NCBI GenBank assembly: GCA_037447605.1
Contig: CM074815.1
Coordinates: 2,498,750-2,562,749, forward strand
Reading direction: 5' to 3'
DNA: 64,000 nt
Source of the DNA: Zygnema circumcarinatum
Lineage: Eukaryota > Streptophyta > Zygnematophyceae > Zygnematales > Zygnemataceae
Shown: one piece after another, positions 11,165 to 27,425 of the stretch
Position numbering within the stretch: position 1 is the stretch's first letter
Layout of the letters: every line of letters begins with the position of its first letter
The notes under the pieces: generated by a model
The model's database searches: none
What the model was told of the DNA's origin: nothing
The model's input: the letters and a program-made list of their open reading frames with translations, nothing else
Position numbers and translations under genes: made by a program

Positions 11165-13814
11165 CTATTCATGCATGAGCCGCAAAATTGTGTCGGCAAA
11201 AATTGAAGATACGTCGACGATTTTAAATTTAGAAGACGCCGCTAACACCGACGGATGCTGCGTGAATAAAACACAACACAAAACAAAAAACAAAAAGACG
11301 TTAAGTTCAAATTCAAGTTACATTTTGCATCTTGCATTCAGAATAGATCGCCAGTTTCCGTTCAGTTCCAGCCCCCCCCAACACAGACATAGATTCAGTA
11401 ATGGTCCTCACAGTGCTCATGGGGTGGCTGTTGGTCGCAATGATTGTGCTGATGGGGCTCGCGACCAGCTGGTTGACCACATCCTCCGACGCAAGCGCCA
11501 AGTGGCTGCCCCAAAAAAAAAAAAAAATTTGAACATCAAAACCACCCCAAATTTCTTTACAAAAACATGTCAATGGATCTTTAAAAATTGTGTTTCGGTA
11601 TTTAGGGTTTCGTAGAGAAAAAACGTTTGAAGGGCAGGAGGGAACGTGACGGAGAGGAAGGTTCTGGAAGGAGGGAGGCAGAGAGGAACATGACCGAGGA
11701 AACAGTGTGGAGAGGGAAAATGAAAAGTGGCCGTTGGAAATTCGGAAAAACAGGTTTCCATGGATGGGGTAGTAGTACGGACCTCAGAACTGCGCTCACA
11801 CGTGTCGCCCCTCTCAAGAAGTACGCTTCGGCAGCCTTCATCAGCGTCCCTGCGATTCCGGACGCCACGTACGGACGGAAACGCGAAAATCAGTTTCAGT
11901 TTCAGTTTCAGTGGCAGTTCCTGGTCACTTTAAACACACGATTGACGGCTGCAATACAAAAAAGTTGGAGGGGGGGGGAGGGGGGGAACAGATGGATATC
12001 TGTACACATCATTTTAAATTTTTAGCTTTTAATTTTACCTCCGCTGCGCGTCATGTCGTCGTAAATAATAACATGTTTACCCGCGACCTCTCCGACGACC
12101 GTTTGGACCTGATCCACATCCCAACTGGCAACATCAACATCAACATCAAGAATAAAATAAGCATAAATAGTTTGGAATGAGAGAGACATCAAAACATCAA
12201 CAGGTTCGGATGCGTCTTTTTGGCAAAGCAGCGACCTTTGTGTCCTGAAACTTCCGCGACTTCCGAACAAAAGCAACATCGACTCCAAAATGCCGAGCGA
12301 AAGTTTCCACCTGCCCGCCCTCCTCAGCCCAAAACTGTTGGAATACTTTTTTTGACGTTCTTCTGCTACGCAAGCAGGAAACAAAAGTGCACGTCTTGAA
12401 CCAAATTGTAACAATTTTCCTTTGGCCTAAAGCTTGGTCAACTCCAATGACTTAAACCTCACCCATAGAGGCCGTCCCAGGTCCGCTGATGCGAACATGA
12501 ACGGTTCAGATAAGTCCAAAAACGAGACAATGGCTTCAATCAGTGCCTTCTCCGAATAAAGCTCCATTCGAACCTTTTGAGCATAAACACAAAAAGTTAG
12601 CACGCAGTCCACTGCCCAATCGAAGGTTTAACATAGAGACAAACACGCTTGAATGTTTGAGACTTTTCTGTTTCCCATCCAGAACTTCAAACAAAATGGC
12701 GTGAAGTTACTCTTGAGCACTTGATGCATGCTGAGCATCTTACCGATGGGCCCTCGAGATATTGGAGTAAGCTTTGAACATGGAGATCCATGAACACAAA
12801 AACGTTTCCAAGTTTACTTTCAGGAATGCAACTCATGATTCGCGCATTCACTTTCGCCGTCACGACTTCTCCCGGAATCACTTGCCGTTCCATGGTGCTG
12901 TTTACAGGTCAGGTCAACGGTGAGGGTTAGGGCTAGAGTTAGGTTAGGGTTAGGGTTTCCGGACACAAATTTGGGTTGAAGCTCAACACGAGAGGTCGAG
13001 GTTTAAGGGATATGATTGTTGTCCGACATATTATTCCTGACTCCTTTTTGTGTTAACTAAATCGCTTACCTGTACCCCAAGAAAGGGATCACAAAAATTC
13101 TCCTTCTGCTTCCGTATGCAGCAAAAGCGCAGCCCAATCGGACGAGTTCCAAAAGTTCGTCATCCGTCGTCGTGCTGCACACGAATATGACGTCCCTCCC
13201 CACGAGCTCATAGCGCTCATCCATCCCCACGCGGTAATACTGCGATTCAAGATGCAGAAAACAGAGCCGCATTCAACGAATCAAATCAGATAGAGCAACA
13301 AACAAACTGTGTGGATCGAGAAGACCACTCCCCACAATAGAGTGAGTAGACGGCGGTGGTGGGTTGGAGAGGGAGAGGAGCGAGAGCGAATGCTGTATGA
13401 GTCGCTTGAGAACGACAGGATGGAAGTAAGGCCAGCCAGAGAGGATAGGGCCGGGGAGTGGGAGGGCAGGAGGGGGGGGCACAAGCGAGAAAGAAGAAGA
13501 CAGTGGGGGAATAACGTGGGAGAGGGAGCGAGTGGAAAGGGAGGGGTGGGAGAGGGAGAGTCGGCGGGAAGGGAGAGAGAGAGAGAGATGTAGAGAGAGA
13601 GAGAGGGGGGCGCGAGAGAGGGAGAGAGAGAGCGAGAGAGAGAGAGGGAGCACACCTTCTCCCCCCCCAGAAAGGTCTTCCTCTCCACCACGCCCGTCTC
13701 CACCTGCAGGCGCTTGGCGATGAGGTCCGCGAGGTAGCGGCTCGACTCGGCGGAGTACACGACCGCGGCCGCCTCGCCGCTGCGCCGCACCATGTCCACC
13801 GGCCCGCCGGACAT
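11165..13814 (-). CDS. Ribose-phosphate pyrophosphokinase (PRPP synthetase), plant class II type, 9 exons
   Basis: Transfers pyrophosphate from ATP to ribose-5-phosphate to make PRPP for nucleotide, histidine and tryptophan synthesis. Exons: 13814-13656, 13239-13070, 12897-12744, 12573-12463, 12310-12236, 12108-12039, 11849-11783, 11505-11412 and 11257-11165. Phase closes throughout to 330 residues, near the usual length of the plant phosphate-independent forms. Seen: the GYSTMER segment across exons 2/3, the GEVVTAK loop, ASADLGRP, and the PRPP-binding motif VIIYDDMTRSGGT across exons 6/7. The C-terminus has the family's FKIVDVSS strand. There is no transit peptide, so a cytosolic enzyme is inferred. 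Intron 1 holds a (CT)n tract on the coding strand; intron 2 holds telomere-like repeats. It resembles Arabidopsis PRS3/PRS4 more than the plastid class I forms, from memory of the family. Confidence 0.93.
12921..12959. repeat. Interstitial telomere-like (TTAGGG) cluster in PRPP synthetase intron 2
   Basis: Four to five degenerate GGGTTA/GGTTAGGG units on the plus strand within the intron 13069-12898. Too short and degenerate to be a former chromosome end. Confidence 0.7.
13357..13650. repeat. GA-rich tract in PRPP synthetase intron 1
   Basis: Purine-rich on the plus strand, so CT-rich in the RNA. The densest dinucleotide part (13570-13650) directly abuts the splice donor at 13655-13654. Confidence 0.9.
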
Positions 13815-14181
13815 GGCCGCCCGCAGGGTGCAGGGTGCAGGGGCAGGGTTCAGGGCCCGCCGGGCCTCAAGGGGAAGGGGGGGGACGGCGGATGGGAATT
13901 AGGGCTTAAGAGAGCGGAGAGGGAGGGAGGGAGGGAGGGCTGGGGCCTTCTGAACTCTAGCCCCGCGCCGTGTGTGTATCGTCTTGACATATATCGCAAT
14001 ATGGACCTAGAGCGATATTTATTGAATATATCGAGATATTGTCGTCTTCGTTATATCGGCAGTTCGATATTTTGACGAAAAAATCGAGAAAACGGAGACC
14101 ATTTTTCGTGCAAGAATTTGAACCATGCCTTGTACGGATTCGTTCATGTCCGTACGTTTGTACAAATTGACAAATTTGAGA

Positions 14182-14922
14182 GGGAAAATTCTATTCTCAC
14201 ACCTTTTTTGTCTACACACAAGACCTTTTTTCTCCGGGCAGGTTCTATTTTAGAAAAAAAGGGACTGGAAACGAAAAATGATTTTTTCACACCTTCTTTG
14301 TCTATACACAGATTTTATTGTAGAAAAAAAAGGTTTTGAAACCCTAAAAACGCATTATAATTCCACAAGCATTGCCAAACACATCCGGCCAATCATCAGA
14401 CATTGTGGCATTGATGGATGTTGTTTAACTTTGCGACCTCGTTGAGCTACTTCGTCTCTTTTACCCAATACGAGATCGGTAAAGAACATAGACACTGCTC
14501 GGTCATCGATTTTCAGTGAAAAAAAAAGGAGAAAGCACAAATTCTAGCATGTTTTCATTGTTTGAATGGTAAGTAAACGTTACATGCCTCCAAACTCTTC
14601 TCGTATTGGGTCAAAGAGACGAAGTGGCTCAAAGAGGTCGCACATTTAAACAACATCCCTCAATGCCACAATGTCTGATGATTGTCCGGATGTGTTTGGC
14701 AATGCTTGTGGAATTATAATGCGTTTTTAGTCAACGTTTTTAGGGTTTCAAAACCTTTTTTTTCTTAAATAGAATCTGCCCTACAGAAAAAGGGCTGTGT
14801 ATAGACAAAGAAGGTGTGAAAAAATCATTTTTCGTTTCCAGTCCTTTTTTTTCTAAAATAGAACCTGCCCGGAGAAAAAAGGTCTGTGTGTAGACAAAAA
14901 AGGTGTGAGAATAGAATTTTCC
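14182..14922. mobile_element. Foldback (inverted-repeat) element, ~300-bp arms
   Basis: The left arm 14182-14474 and right arm 14600-14922 are reverse complements with scattered mismatches and small indels, separated by a 125-bp spacer. Matching landmarks include GGAAAATTCTATTCTCACAC at the outer ends, the CATCCGG/TCATCAGACATTGTGG segment mid-arm and CCCAATACGAG at the inner ends. No transposase frame is present. It lies between the kinase stop (15338) and the PRPP synthetase start (13814). It is compatible with a foldback or MITE-like non-autonomous element; I could not define a target-site duplication. Confidence 0.85.
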
Positions 14923-15023
14923 ATTTGAGAGACCTTCGCCGTTGTCCGTACGACGCTTCGGAAATAGTTTCAACAGTTAACTGCAACATGGAGCTGTAAC
15001 ACGGATGCTGTCGAAATTTGAAT

Positions 15024-15080
15024 CCTAAACCCTGAAACCCTTAAACCCTCAAACCCTCAAACCCTTAACCCTAACAAGCC
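15024..15080. repeat. Degenerate CCCTAAA-type tract
   Basis: About eight plant-telomere-like units (CCCTAAA, CCCTGAAA, CCCTTAAA, CCCTCAAA), in the 3' flank of the kinase gene. On the gene's strand they read TTTAGGG. Confidence 0.75.
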
Positions 15081-15337
15081 TAAGCTTAACACCTCTACGG
15101 CTATCGGCTAACCTGAACCCTAACCATAGAACCTCCGTTTCTGGATTTCCAACGTAACAGGGACCGCATGGAAACGCCTCCACATCTCAGCCCTAACTGC
15201 GCACATGGAACTGCGAACTTCCATCGCACTTCCGAACCTCCTCTCCCCCTCCCCCCCTCCCCCCCTCCCCCCACTCGATAGAAACCAAAGCAAAAAAAAA
15301 AAAAAAAATCCAAAGAGTCGACATTATTATTATCTTG

Positions 15338-19516
<4,179 letters not shown>

Positions 19517-19543
19517 CCTGCAGCCGCCCTCCTCCTCGTGCAT

Positions 19544-20294
19544 AAGCGCGCAAGAGGCTAAAAAATCAAAGGAGTAATACTAAAAATACAGTAAAACTAA
19601 ACTTTACATTATATGTATATGTAAATTTCTGACCCTGGAAAGCACACGAACAGTAAGCGTGTTTAAAGAGCTTTAAGAGATAAATTTGAAAGCAACAGCG
19701 CCGACGTTCTGCAAGCAGCGAAGGGATATTCGCTCAATATCTCAAACGCCTTCAAGCGCTGAAAGTATATAAACACAATACTTGAAAAAAACACCCAAAA
19801 CCTGCAACTTAATGCAACCCAAATACTGCACACGATCTGTACATTCTTCCGTTTAGACATGCGAACATGTAAATAAGGTAATGTTCAGATTAATCAATGC
19901 AAAAAAAATGTTTAGAGGAAGTCATTCGCGTGGGAGCACACACCGTAATGATTAGTCCGTACTTTTCTCGGCTTCATCGACCAAGTGCATGCGGCTGAGG
20001 AATGCAAACATGATGCGGGTTTGAAGGTTAAAGTTTAACAATGAATGCTGATGAATGTGATGCAGGCGACCGAGTCAGAGTGGTCGATATGATGTGGGTT
20101 TCGTACAACTCCGTTTCCAACGGACGGGAAATCGCAAAATGCAAGGCTTTGACTGCAAAAAAAGGAATGAAATTGGAGCTCCTCCACTCTGCGAGAGAGT
20201 CGCAGCACTCACCTTCCCTCCTGCCGCGGAGGGGGAGCTGGTTGGTTTTGGTAACGTTTGTTCTTATAATATTAAAACACTACATTGTGCATCT
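19544..20294. other. Intergenic between the kinase start and tRNA-Thr
   Basis: Kinase promoter and 5' leader side. No open frame of interest. A GGCTGCAG directly in front of the 19516 ATG could be a 3' splice site, in which case a non-coding leader exon would lie in this stretch. Confidence 0.4.
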
Positions 20295-20366
20295 GCCGGG
20301 TTAGCTCAGTGGTAGAGCATCTGTCTTGTAAACAGAAGGTCCAGTGTTCAATCCACTGATTCGGCA
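20295..20366 (+). tRNA. tRNA-Thr(UGU)
   Basis: A complete 72-nt cloverleaf. Acceptor GCCGGGT pairs with ATTCGGC (two G-U pairs); D arm GCTC/GAGC; anticodon stem TCTGT/ACAGA with loop CTTGTAA (anticodon TGT); variable loop AGGTC; T arm CAGTG/CACTG with loop TTCAATC; discriminator A. The internal promoter boxes are intact (A box TAGCTCAGTGG, B box GTTCAATCC). No intron and no encoded CCA. It stands alone between two protein genes. Confidence 0.96.
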
Positions 20367-21327
20367 ATCCCATGTTTTTCTTCGTACGGCACTGCCTAAC
20401 ATTTTAGCCGAACGTCGCTCGTCTCTTCGCTGTGGCGCGAGCTCAATTTCGTCGTTGTGAAGGCACGAAACAATGTGTTGATCTCACAACGCGGTGTGTT
20501 TACCGAAGCACGCGGAGGGTCCTATTGGCGCTACCGAGTAGAGCGACCTCGACTTTCTCTCTGCCACTATTGCACAATGCACAAATGCTTTTCAAATTAC
20601 TTCAAACAATCGGCGGTGTTTTGCACAATCATCCTTTCCATGCCACTTCATGCAATGTTCGGACATTGCGAGTTGTTGCTTGCCTGGGCTCACAATACAT
20701 ATAATTGGCGTTTGGTGCGGAAGGAGTACATTGAAAGCCGTTCGTCCCTTTCTTTTGTTTTTAAACCACTAAGTCGGCCACAGTGAGGGAGTGGTCAAGA
20801 AATCTACAAGAACACTTTTCCAGCTCCCAACAGATCAACACGGCAACCAGAAACCAAAACCATAGGGTACACTGCAACATGTAATACCTTGAATTCAGAG
20901 GGACAGCGCCGCTGTCAACATGCATCGATCCGTACCTTAATTTGAGTCTAAAAGTTGCCCTATTTACGCCTTTGCCGTACATAGAAAGTCAAGAAAAAAA
21001 CGTTCAGTTGAACCCTTCTTTTTACTGACAGTTCAACTCTACATAGAACTGTCTGCCCCAACTGGCATAGTAAGAAAAGCCCAACTGAAAAGACATAGAA
21101 AGGTAGGTTTTCCACTCCAGTTCAATCCCACGTTCTGCAAGCCGTTAACCCCTAAGCTTTAACGTCACGTCCCCTTTTCCATTCGTTTTCAGCTCCTTTT
21201 TTCTTCTCCTTCGCTTTCAACCGTGGATCGGTTGATCATAGAACCGTCATTCCGTCATCGTCTCCATGCTCAAGTAATACAAATGGTTTTGCCAGAAAAT
21301 AAGAAAAAGTACAAAGGGAGTACGGAA
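20367..21327. other. Intergenic downstream of acetolactate synthase
   Basis: Contains tRNA flanking DNA and the 3' UTR side of the acetolactate synthase gene. Two open frames of 90-109 codons (20432-20786) have no recognisable domain. I see no gene. Confidence 0.5.
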
Positions 21328-24300
21328 TCAGTATCGTCTCCTCCCGTCCCCTTCTGTGATGATATCGTTGAACGTCCGCCCGCCCGGAATCATGGGCAGC
21401 ACGTGCTCCTGCATAGGAATGGAGAAAGAGTCAGACATGTGAATTCAAATACTGCCTTGAGAGAGGGAGAGAGAGTGTGAGCGAGCGAGAGAGAGAGAGA
21501 GAGGGAGAGAGAGGGAGAGAGAGGGAGAGAGGCAGGATATTGGCATTTCACTACCTGATGGGGAACAATGACATCCAACAAGTAGGGGCCGGGGGTGTTC
21601 AACATTGTTTCGATGGCTGCCCGAAGGTCGGCTTTCCGGGTGACTCGGGCAGTTGAAACCTGTGTAGAAAACCTTTCATCTGCCGTCAAACATGCATGAA
21701 TGGCAAGCGCAACGCAACAATACAAATCCAAAGAAGAAAAGGAAAGAAACACTGGAAGAAGTTTTCAACTATTGAAGTCGAAGAGTGGGAAACAAGCATT
21801 CTCTTCGCTTCTCCCCATTGCTATTCCAGTTTTATTACTTCTTATTTTCCAGGGTTTTAGAGGTTTTTAGGGTGACAAGAAACTCAAAAACAGGTTTTTT
21901 TTCTTATTTCTCAGATTAAATTTCAGCTCTTTTGTTTTTTTCTCACAATATGAAACTCTCACCTTGCAAGCCTCCGCAAATTTGCAGAAATCAGGGAAAA
22001 TTTCGTCCTCATTTTCCGGATCACCCAAGAATGTATGCGCGCGATTGGCCTGAAAAACGGCCAAACATAACGCAAATTATAAAAAGGAATTTGGAATACC
22101 CAACAAAACCTGAAGGACCCCTAACCCATCCATAGACAAGCCGGACGCTAAACGACAAAAACCTGCTCAGTGTGAACAGCCCACCTTGTAGAACCGGTCC
22201 TCCCACTGAACCACCATTCCAAGGTGTTGGTTGTTCAAAATCATGATCTTCACAGGCAGCTTTTCCACGCGAATAGTCGCCAATTCCTGCACCAAAAAAA
22301 GGCATAGAGCCACATAGCACTAGTGTTAATCTCTTGGGATTAGGGTGAGATGCACACTGAATGGAAACCTTCCTGGAATGGAACGTTCTCCCTTGGTCCG
22401 GGATATGATCAGATAATGTGTTTATTATAACAACAGAGGGAGGGATATCAAGAAATGCAAATGTTTGAGGAGATGCTCTAACAGATAACCCTCACATCTG
22501 CATCCCAATTTGTCATGATGCAACTGGGTTTGCAGCCACAAACCACAAACCTGCACATTCATGATAAAACTTCCATCGCCATCGATGTCAACGACCGGAA
22601 TGGAGGGAAGAGTTGCGGCGGCTCCCAGAGCAGCCGGCAGCCCAAACCCCATAGCCCCAAGGCCTGAAATACCCCAAAAAGAACCAAGAAAACGAGAGTG
22701 ACATATAGATCAGAATCGCAAACGAAAGTTCGATTTCTCTTCCTCTTCGGGCATCGATATTAAAGACTTAAAGAACCTGACCATGTAATCTTTAATCCAG
22801 CTGAGGAAAAAGATTAAAAAGAGAAAGCAGAAGAGGGAGGAGGGATAACGAGGGCGGGAGTGTAGGAGCGAGAGGTGAAGAAAAGCAAGACGACAAGGGA
22901 CGGACAGATATGCGATATGTCCTCATCGCCAAACCTCCCCTTCATACTTTCTAACCATACATCAACATACAGCCAACTTAAACCATGTGTTTATCTGCTA
23001 CATAGCCCCCTTCTTTCCCTTTTTTTTTTTTTTTTTGGGTTCCCTTTTTTTTGTGCTGACCTCCGGAGGTGAGCCACCTTCTGGGCTCACGATATTTGTA
23101 CCACTGCGCGGCCCACATCTGATGCTGCCCCACTCCGGTAGAAATAATTGCATTTCCGTCCGTTATGTCATACAGAGTCTGGATGGCGTACTGGGGCATA
23201 ATGGCCTCGTCAGTCTGCACATGGAACATAAGTGATGGTAGGAAAAGAGATAGGAGTGATTAGATAGTGATCGCTAGTAGTAATTAGAGAGCGATCAGAG
23301 AGTGATAAGAGTGATTCGAGAGCCGTTACGAATGATTGGAGAGTGATTAGAAAGGAGCTTCCCAAGCTATGAGGACTGAAGGAAGGGATTGCCCCTCGCT
23401 CTTCCCCTCTAACGCCCTAACCACTTTCTCTGTCTTCCTTCCTCTCCTTCTCCCTCCTCGCTCCCCCCTCTACCCTCTCTTGCTCTCCCTCTCTCTGCCT
23501 GCTCCAACACTAGCCCCTACCTTTCTCCTTCTCTGCTTCCTCTACAGCTCTCCTGCTCGCTCTTTGTCCCCTTCCCTATCCTCTACCTTTCACCATCCAT
23601 CTCCTTGCACCCCCGTCTACCTCCTACCTCTCTCTTCTCTCTGCTTCCCCACTACAACTCTCCTGCTATGCCCTTTCCCCTCTACCCCTAACCTCTCTCC
23701 CTCTCTCTCCATCTCTGCTCCCTACCTCTCTCCCTCCTTGCGCACCTCTACCCCCTACGTCTTTCCCTTTCTCCTCCTCTACTGCCTACCTCTCCCACTC
23801 TCGCCTTGACCCCCCCTAAAATCCCTACCTCTCCTTCTCTCTCCTTGCTCTCCTCCTCCCCCTCTAACCTCCACCATCTTCCCACTCTCCTGCCTCCTCT
23901 TGCTCTCCCCACTGCCCTCTCCCGTCTCCCTCTTTCCCTCTCTCCCTCTCTCAGAACCACAGGTGTAAGCATACCTGCGGGAACGTCATTGGCCATCTCT
24001 GCTTCTGTTCGTTCAACTCCTCCCTCCAACCGGAGAAGTCAAGTTCCACACTTTGTCGTCGAAGCAGAGTGTTCAAAAGCCCCAAGGCGGGTTTCACATC
24101 CGCACATAGAGACACGTGGGGCTGCTTGTTTTTGCCAATTTCTGCAGGATCAATGTCAATGTGGACGATGCTTGCTCGACTCGCAAAAGCCTGCAGACGA
24201 ATAAAGAAACAATCAAGAAAATCAATCACTCTGCAAAAAGTTGCCAAAACACTTAATTCCAAAGACAATCTTTAGGAGTGGGAGATCTCACGGCTGATTT

Positions 24301-24892
24301 TGAAGGAAAAGACGAGAAATCGAATACTTTAAAACACATATCCAAAGAGCCCTATCCACCAGTTTCTCACCTCCAACTTTCCGGTCACACGATCGTCGAA
24401 TCGAACACCAAACGCAAGCAGCAAATCACACGAATCGATGGCATAGTTTGCGTAAACGGTTCCATGCATTCCCAACATGTGAAGGGCGAGATCCTCCGTT
24501 TGGTCATACACTCCCAATCCCATCAAAGTGGATGCCACTGGAATTTTTGTTGATTCTACAAAAGCTCTCAACTCTTCCGCCGCTTGCAAACAGCCGCCCC
24601 CCAAATATACAACTGGCTTTTTTGCTCCTTGCAAAAGTCGAATAACTTGCTCAACTTGGTCTTTCTGAGGGGGAGGGGGCATTCTCTGGAGGTAGCCCTG
24701 AAGCTTCATCGGCTGCGCCCAATCAGGGACTGCCATCTGTTGCTGAATATCCTTCGGCACGTCGATAAGGACAGGTCCGGGTCTTCCGGAAGCAGCCAGG
24801 AAGAAAGCTTCACGAACTGCAATGAAGGAGGAAAAATAAGGTGTACTTTAGAGAAAAAGCGAGCATAACGTTGTTGTGTGTACGAGAGAGGT

Positions 24893-24931
<39 letters not shown>

Positions 24932-26508
24932 GTAGCCCACACCTATGCGCGGAATGTCGTCAATGTCCATGACGAGATAATTGTGTTTTGTAATCGACCG
25001 AGTGACCTCCACAATGGGAGTTTCCTGGAAGGCGTCCGTCCCGATCACTGTCCTGGGCACCTGTCCAGTTATGGCTACCAACGGAACGGAGTCAAGGAGC
25101 GCGTCAGCCAGCCCGGTGACCAGGTTCGTTGCACCTGGACCTGAAGTGGCAATGCACACTCCCACCCTTCCAGAAGCTTTGGCATAGCCCTCGGCGGCAA
25201 AAATCTCTCCCTGCTCGTGGCGGCAGAGAATGTTGCGGATGGCTTTCGAGCGCGTAAGGGCCTGAACTAAAAAAAAACAAGAAATGGGGTAAGGTGAAGG
25301 TATATGGTGAAAATGAGTACTAAAAAGGTTACGAGGAAGGGAGTTAGGATGGAAGCAAGGAGCGATAGCTCAGCCAGTTAGCACCTCTGAACTGGCAGCA
25401 GTGATTGATAACAATGGCATTTTCCAGTTTCATGTTCAATTATAAATTAAGACAATCAATTGGAAAAGGCAGAATTCACTATTTCTAAGCGTTCACGCAT
25501 CACGCGGGACCGAGCACTCTCCCCATCAACCAAGGTCCGTTGATAGCTGTAAACTACACACCCTCACTCCTCTGACACTTCTCTAGCTCACATCCTCTCG
25601 CCTCTCCAGCGTCTTCTTTCTCACTCTCGTCCCTCTCCCTTTTCTCCCCTCCCCCTTCCATCTCTCCCTTCTCACCCCTTCTCCCCCATCCCGTCTCCTC
25701 CCCCATCCCCTCTCCTCCCCTCTCCTCTCCTCCCCATTCTCTCCCACCCCCCCCTCTCACTCTGCCCCCTCCCCTCTCCTCCCCCCTTCACTCCCCTCTC
25801 CCCACTCCTCTGCCCTCTCACCTCCCTTCCCCTCTGCACTTCCCACTCCCTCTCCCCACTCCTTTCCCCACTCCTCTGCCCCTCTCCATTCTCCAACCCA
25901 AAGCACACCAGACCGCAAACCAGCCACCGAACCCAAACAAATTCAAACCCACAAACCAGCCCACGACGCAAACCACACAATTACCCGCACAGCCCGAAAC
26001 CCCACCAGCCCGCCGCTCCCCCATAGCCCGACCCTCTCATTCCCGCAGTTCCCACCTGGTGAATTTCCATGGAGGCCCCCCCCGGGTACGCGAACACGGT
26101 CCTCACTCCCTCCCTCTCCAGCGCCTCCACGAGGATATCGCAGCCCTTGCGGGGCTCGTCCGCCCCAAACCGCGAAACGAACTCCCTGGGAGTCGGCGCC
26201 ACCAGGGACTTCCCGCTGCTGACACGTGGCGTGGTCAGATCCTGCTGGGTGTCCAGCTCGGGTGACCGGAGGGCGACACCTGTCGTCGCGGAGCCGAAGG
26301 AGGAGGGGGTCTCCACGGAGGGCGGGAGCTCCGAGCGGGCGGCGATTGCCACGTGGCGCTTGCTGCGGAGGGCATGGAGGGAAGGGGGAGCGGCTCTCTG
26401 CTTCAGTTCCGTTGAACTGCTTCCGACGGAGAAATTCGCGGAAGAAAGGTCTTCCGGGAGGGAGGAGGGGGCGAAGGGCTTCAGGAGGGCATGGCCCAAC
26501 GCAGCCAT
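21328..26508 (-). CDS. Acetolactate (acetohydroxyacid) synthase catalytic subunit, plastid-targeted, 10 exons
   Basis: First common enzyme of valine, leucine and isoleucine synthesis; ThDP- and FAD-dependent. Exons: 26508-26056, 25261-24943, 24816-24371, 24190-23975, 23214-23061, 22663-22551, 22286-22185, 22049-21963, 21659-21555 and 21408-21328; phase closes to 691 residues. About 100 Ser/Ala/Arg-rich N-terminal residues precede the conserved core ([20 protein letters not shown]), consistent with a plastid transit peptide. Catalytic Glu lies in RHEQG (Glu167). ThDP/Mg motif runs from GDGSF to NN (exons 6-7). Known herbicide-contact residues look wild type: GQVPR (Pro), FGVRFDD (Asp) and QWEDRFYK (Trp595). 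The C-terminal IPGGRTF differs from the land-plant IPSGGTF at the Ser653 position. The ten-exon structure contrasts with the intronless or intron-poor genes of many flowering plants. Start is within 920 bp of the divergent sugar-kinase start. Confidence 0.97.
23400..23950. repeat. CT-rich low-complexity stretch in acetolactate synthase intron 4
   Basis: Imperfect CTCTCC/CCTAC-rich DNA on the plus strand, hence GA-rich on the coding strand. This is one of the few introns in the window with the opposite strand polarity. Confidence 0.8.
24898..24930. repeat. (GA)n microsatellite at the 5' end of acetolactate synthase intron 2
   Basis: CT on the coding strand, starting about a dozen bases behind the splice donor at 24942-24941. 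Confidence 0.9.
25560..25900. repeat. CT-rich low-complexity stretch in acetolactate synthase intron 1
   Basis: CCCCTCTCC-type imperfect repeats on the plus strand, GA-rich on the coding strand. Another exception to the usual intron polarity. Confidence 0.8.
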
Positions 26509-27425
26509 GGCTGCCAGCAGTTCTCCTTCCCAGAGAGAGCGAGAGAGAGGGAGGGAGAGTGAGGTAAGGAGAGTGAGGGTGGGAGGCGAACCCTAAAAAC
26601 GTCGGGCCGCCTTTCTGTCTTGACACGTGCGGCACGTGCCTTCGCCTGCTGTGATTCGTTGAAGATAAATCCAAACATTTGTGTTTCTGGGTGCCACGTA
26701 GGAATTTGTTTGGTGACGTGGTGTAATTTTACTGGGCGAAGTAAATCAAGCTCAATTTCGGCCGTTCGAAACATGTGCAATTTCTGATCGGACGGTCATA
26801 ATCAAAAGATTGAAACGCCATTTTTGGTTCCCACCCTGTATACGGAAAGGTTTTTTTTCTTTCGACCGCTGCCCGGTCTGAACCCTGCGAGACTCCGCCT
26901 TCCCATTCGTCCAAATCCGCGAAGGGCTGCCAGTTCACACAAAACGCCAAAACGCGTTCGTCACGCGACTCTCTGGAGAGAAGAGCCGTCGACTGCACGT
27001 GCAAAGATGGATCCAACGGTCAGAAAGTGGACTCGACACGATACATTGCGATATATCGACACTATGGGACGAAAGGAAGATATTTCGCATGCGTGATGAG
27101 ATTCGAATCTTTCCGTTTCTTTGTGGCCAGTTTTGCAGTTACACGTACCGTTACGATGAACAAGCTGCACAGAATCGCGTGAAACTGGAACTCAACAATA
27201 CGATAAAATATAGTCTACAAATAAATGTGTAGAGAAAAACGGAGCTCTATTTTGACCAAAAGTTTGCAACCATCTGACGTCTCAGTTCCAGTTTGTAGTT
27301 TTTTCGGTTTCTTTCGTCCGGTTTTCTACCCATGCCCTCCCATCTGCTCTCGTCTCCTCTCCGACGAGAGGGATGGGAGGATTGCAGGGCGCCATAGCTT
27401 GCAAGGTTTAGGGTTGAGGGCGGCC
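26509..27425. promoter_or_regulatory. Bidirectional promoter region, acetolactate synthase / sugar kinase, with paired G-boxes
   Basis: The two start codons are 917 bp apart on opposite strands. Two perfect CACGTG G-boxes lie at 26624-26629 and 26633-26638, separated by three bases. A telo-box-like AACCCTAAAAAC at 26590 (TTTTTAGGGTT towards the synthase) and GGTTTAGGGTT at 27404-27414 (towards the kinase) lie in each leader. No TATA box was obvious. Confidence 0.6.

Noticed and set aside
25366-25430. tRNA-like A box (ATAGCTCAGCCAGTTAGC) in acetolactate synthase intron 1
   Set aside because: No matching acceptor 3' strand, no proper anticodon arm and no B box. At most a decayed tRNA or SINE fragment.
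27225-27425. Upstream extension of the sugar-kinase frame to earlier start codons
   Set aside because: The ATG at 27426 leaves a protein of typical length; upstream residues are unlike a targeting peptide and lie in the leader.
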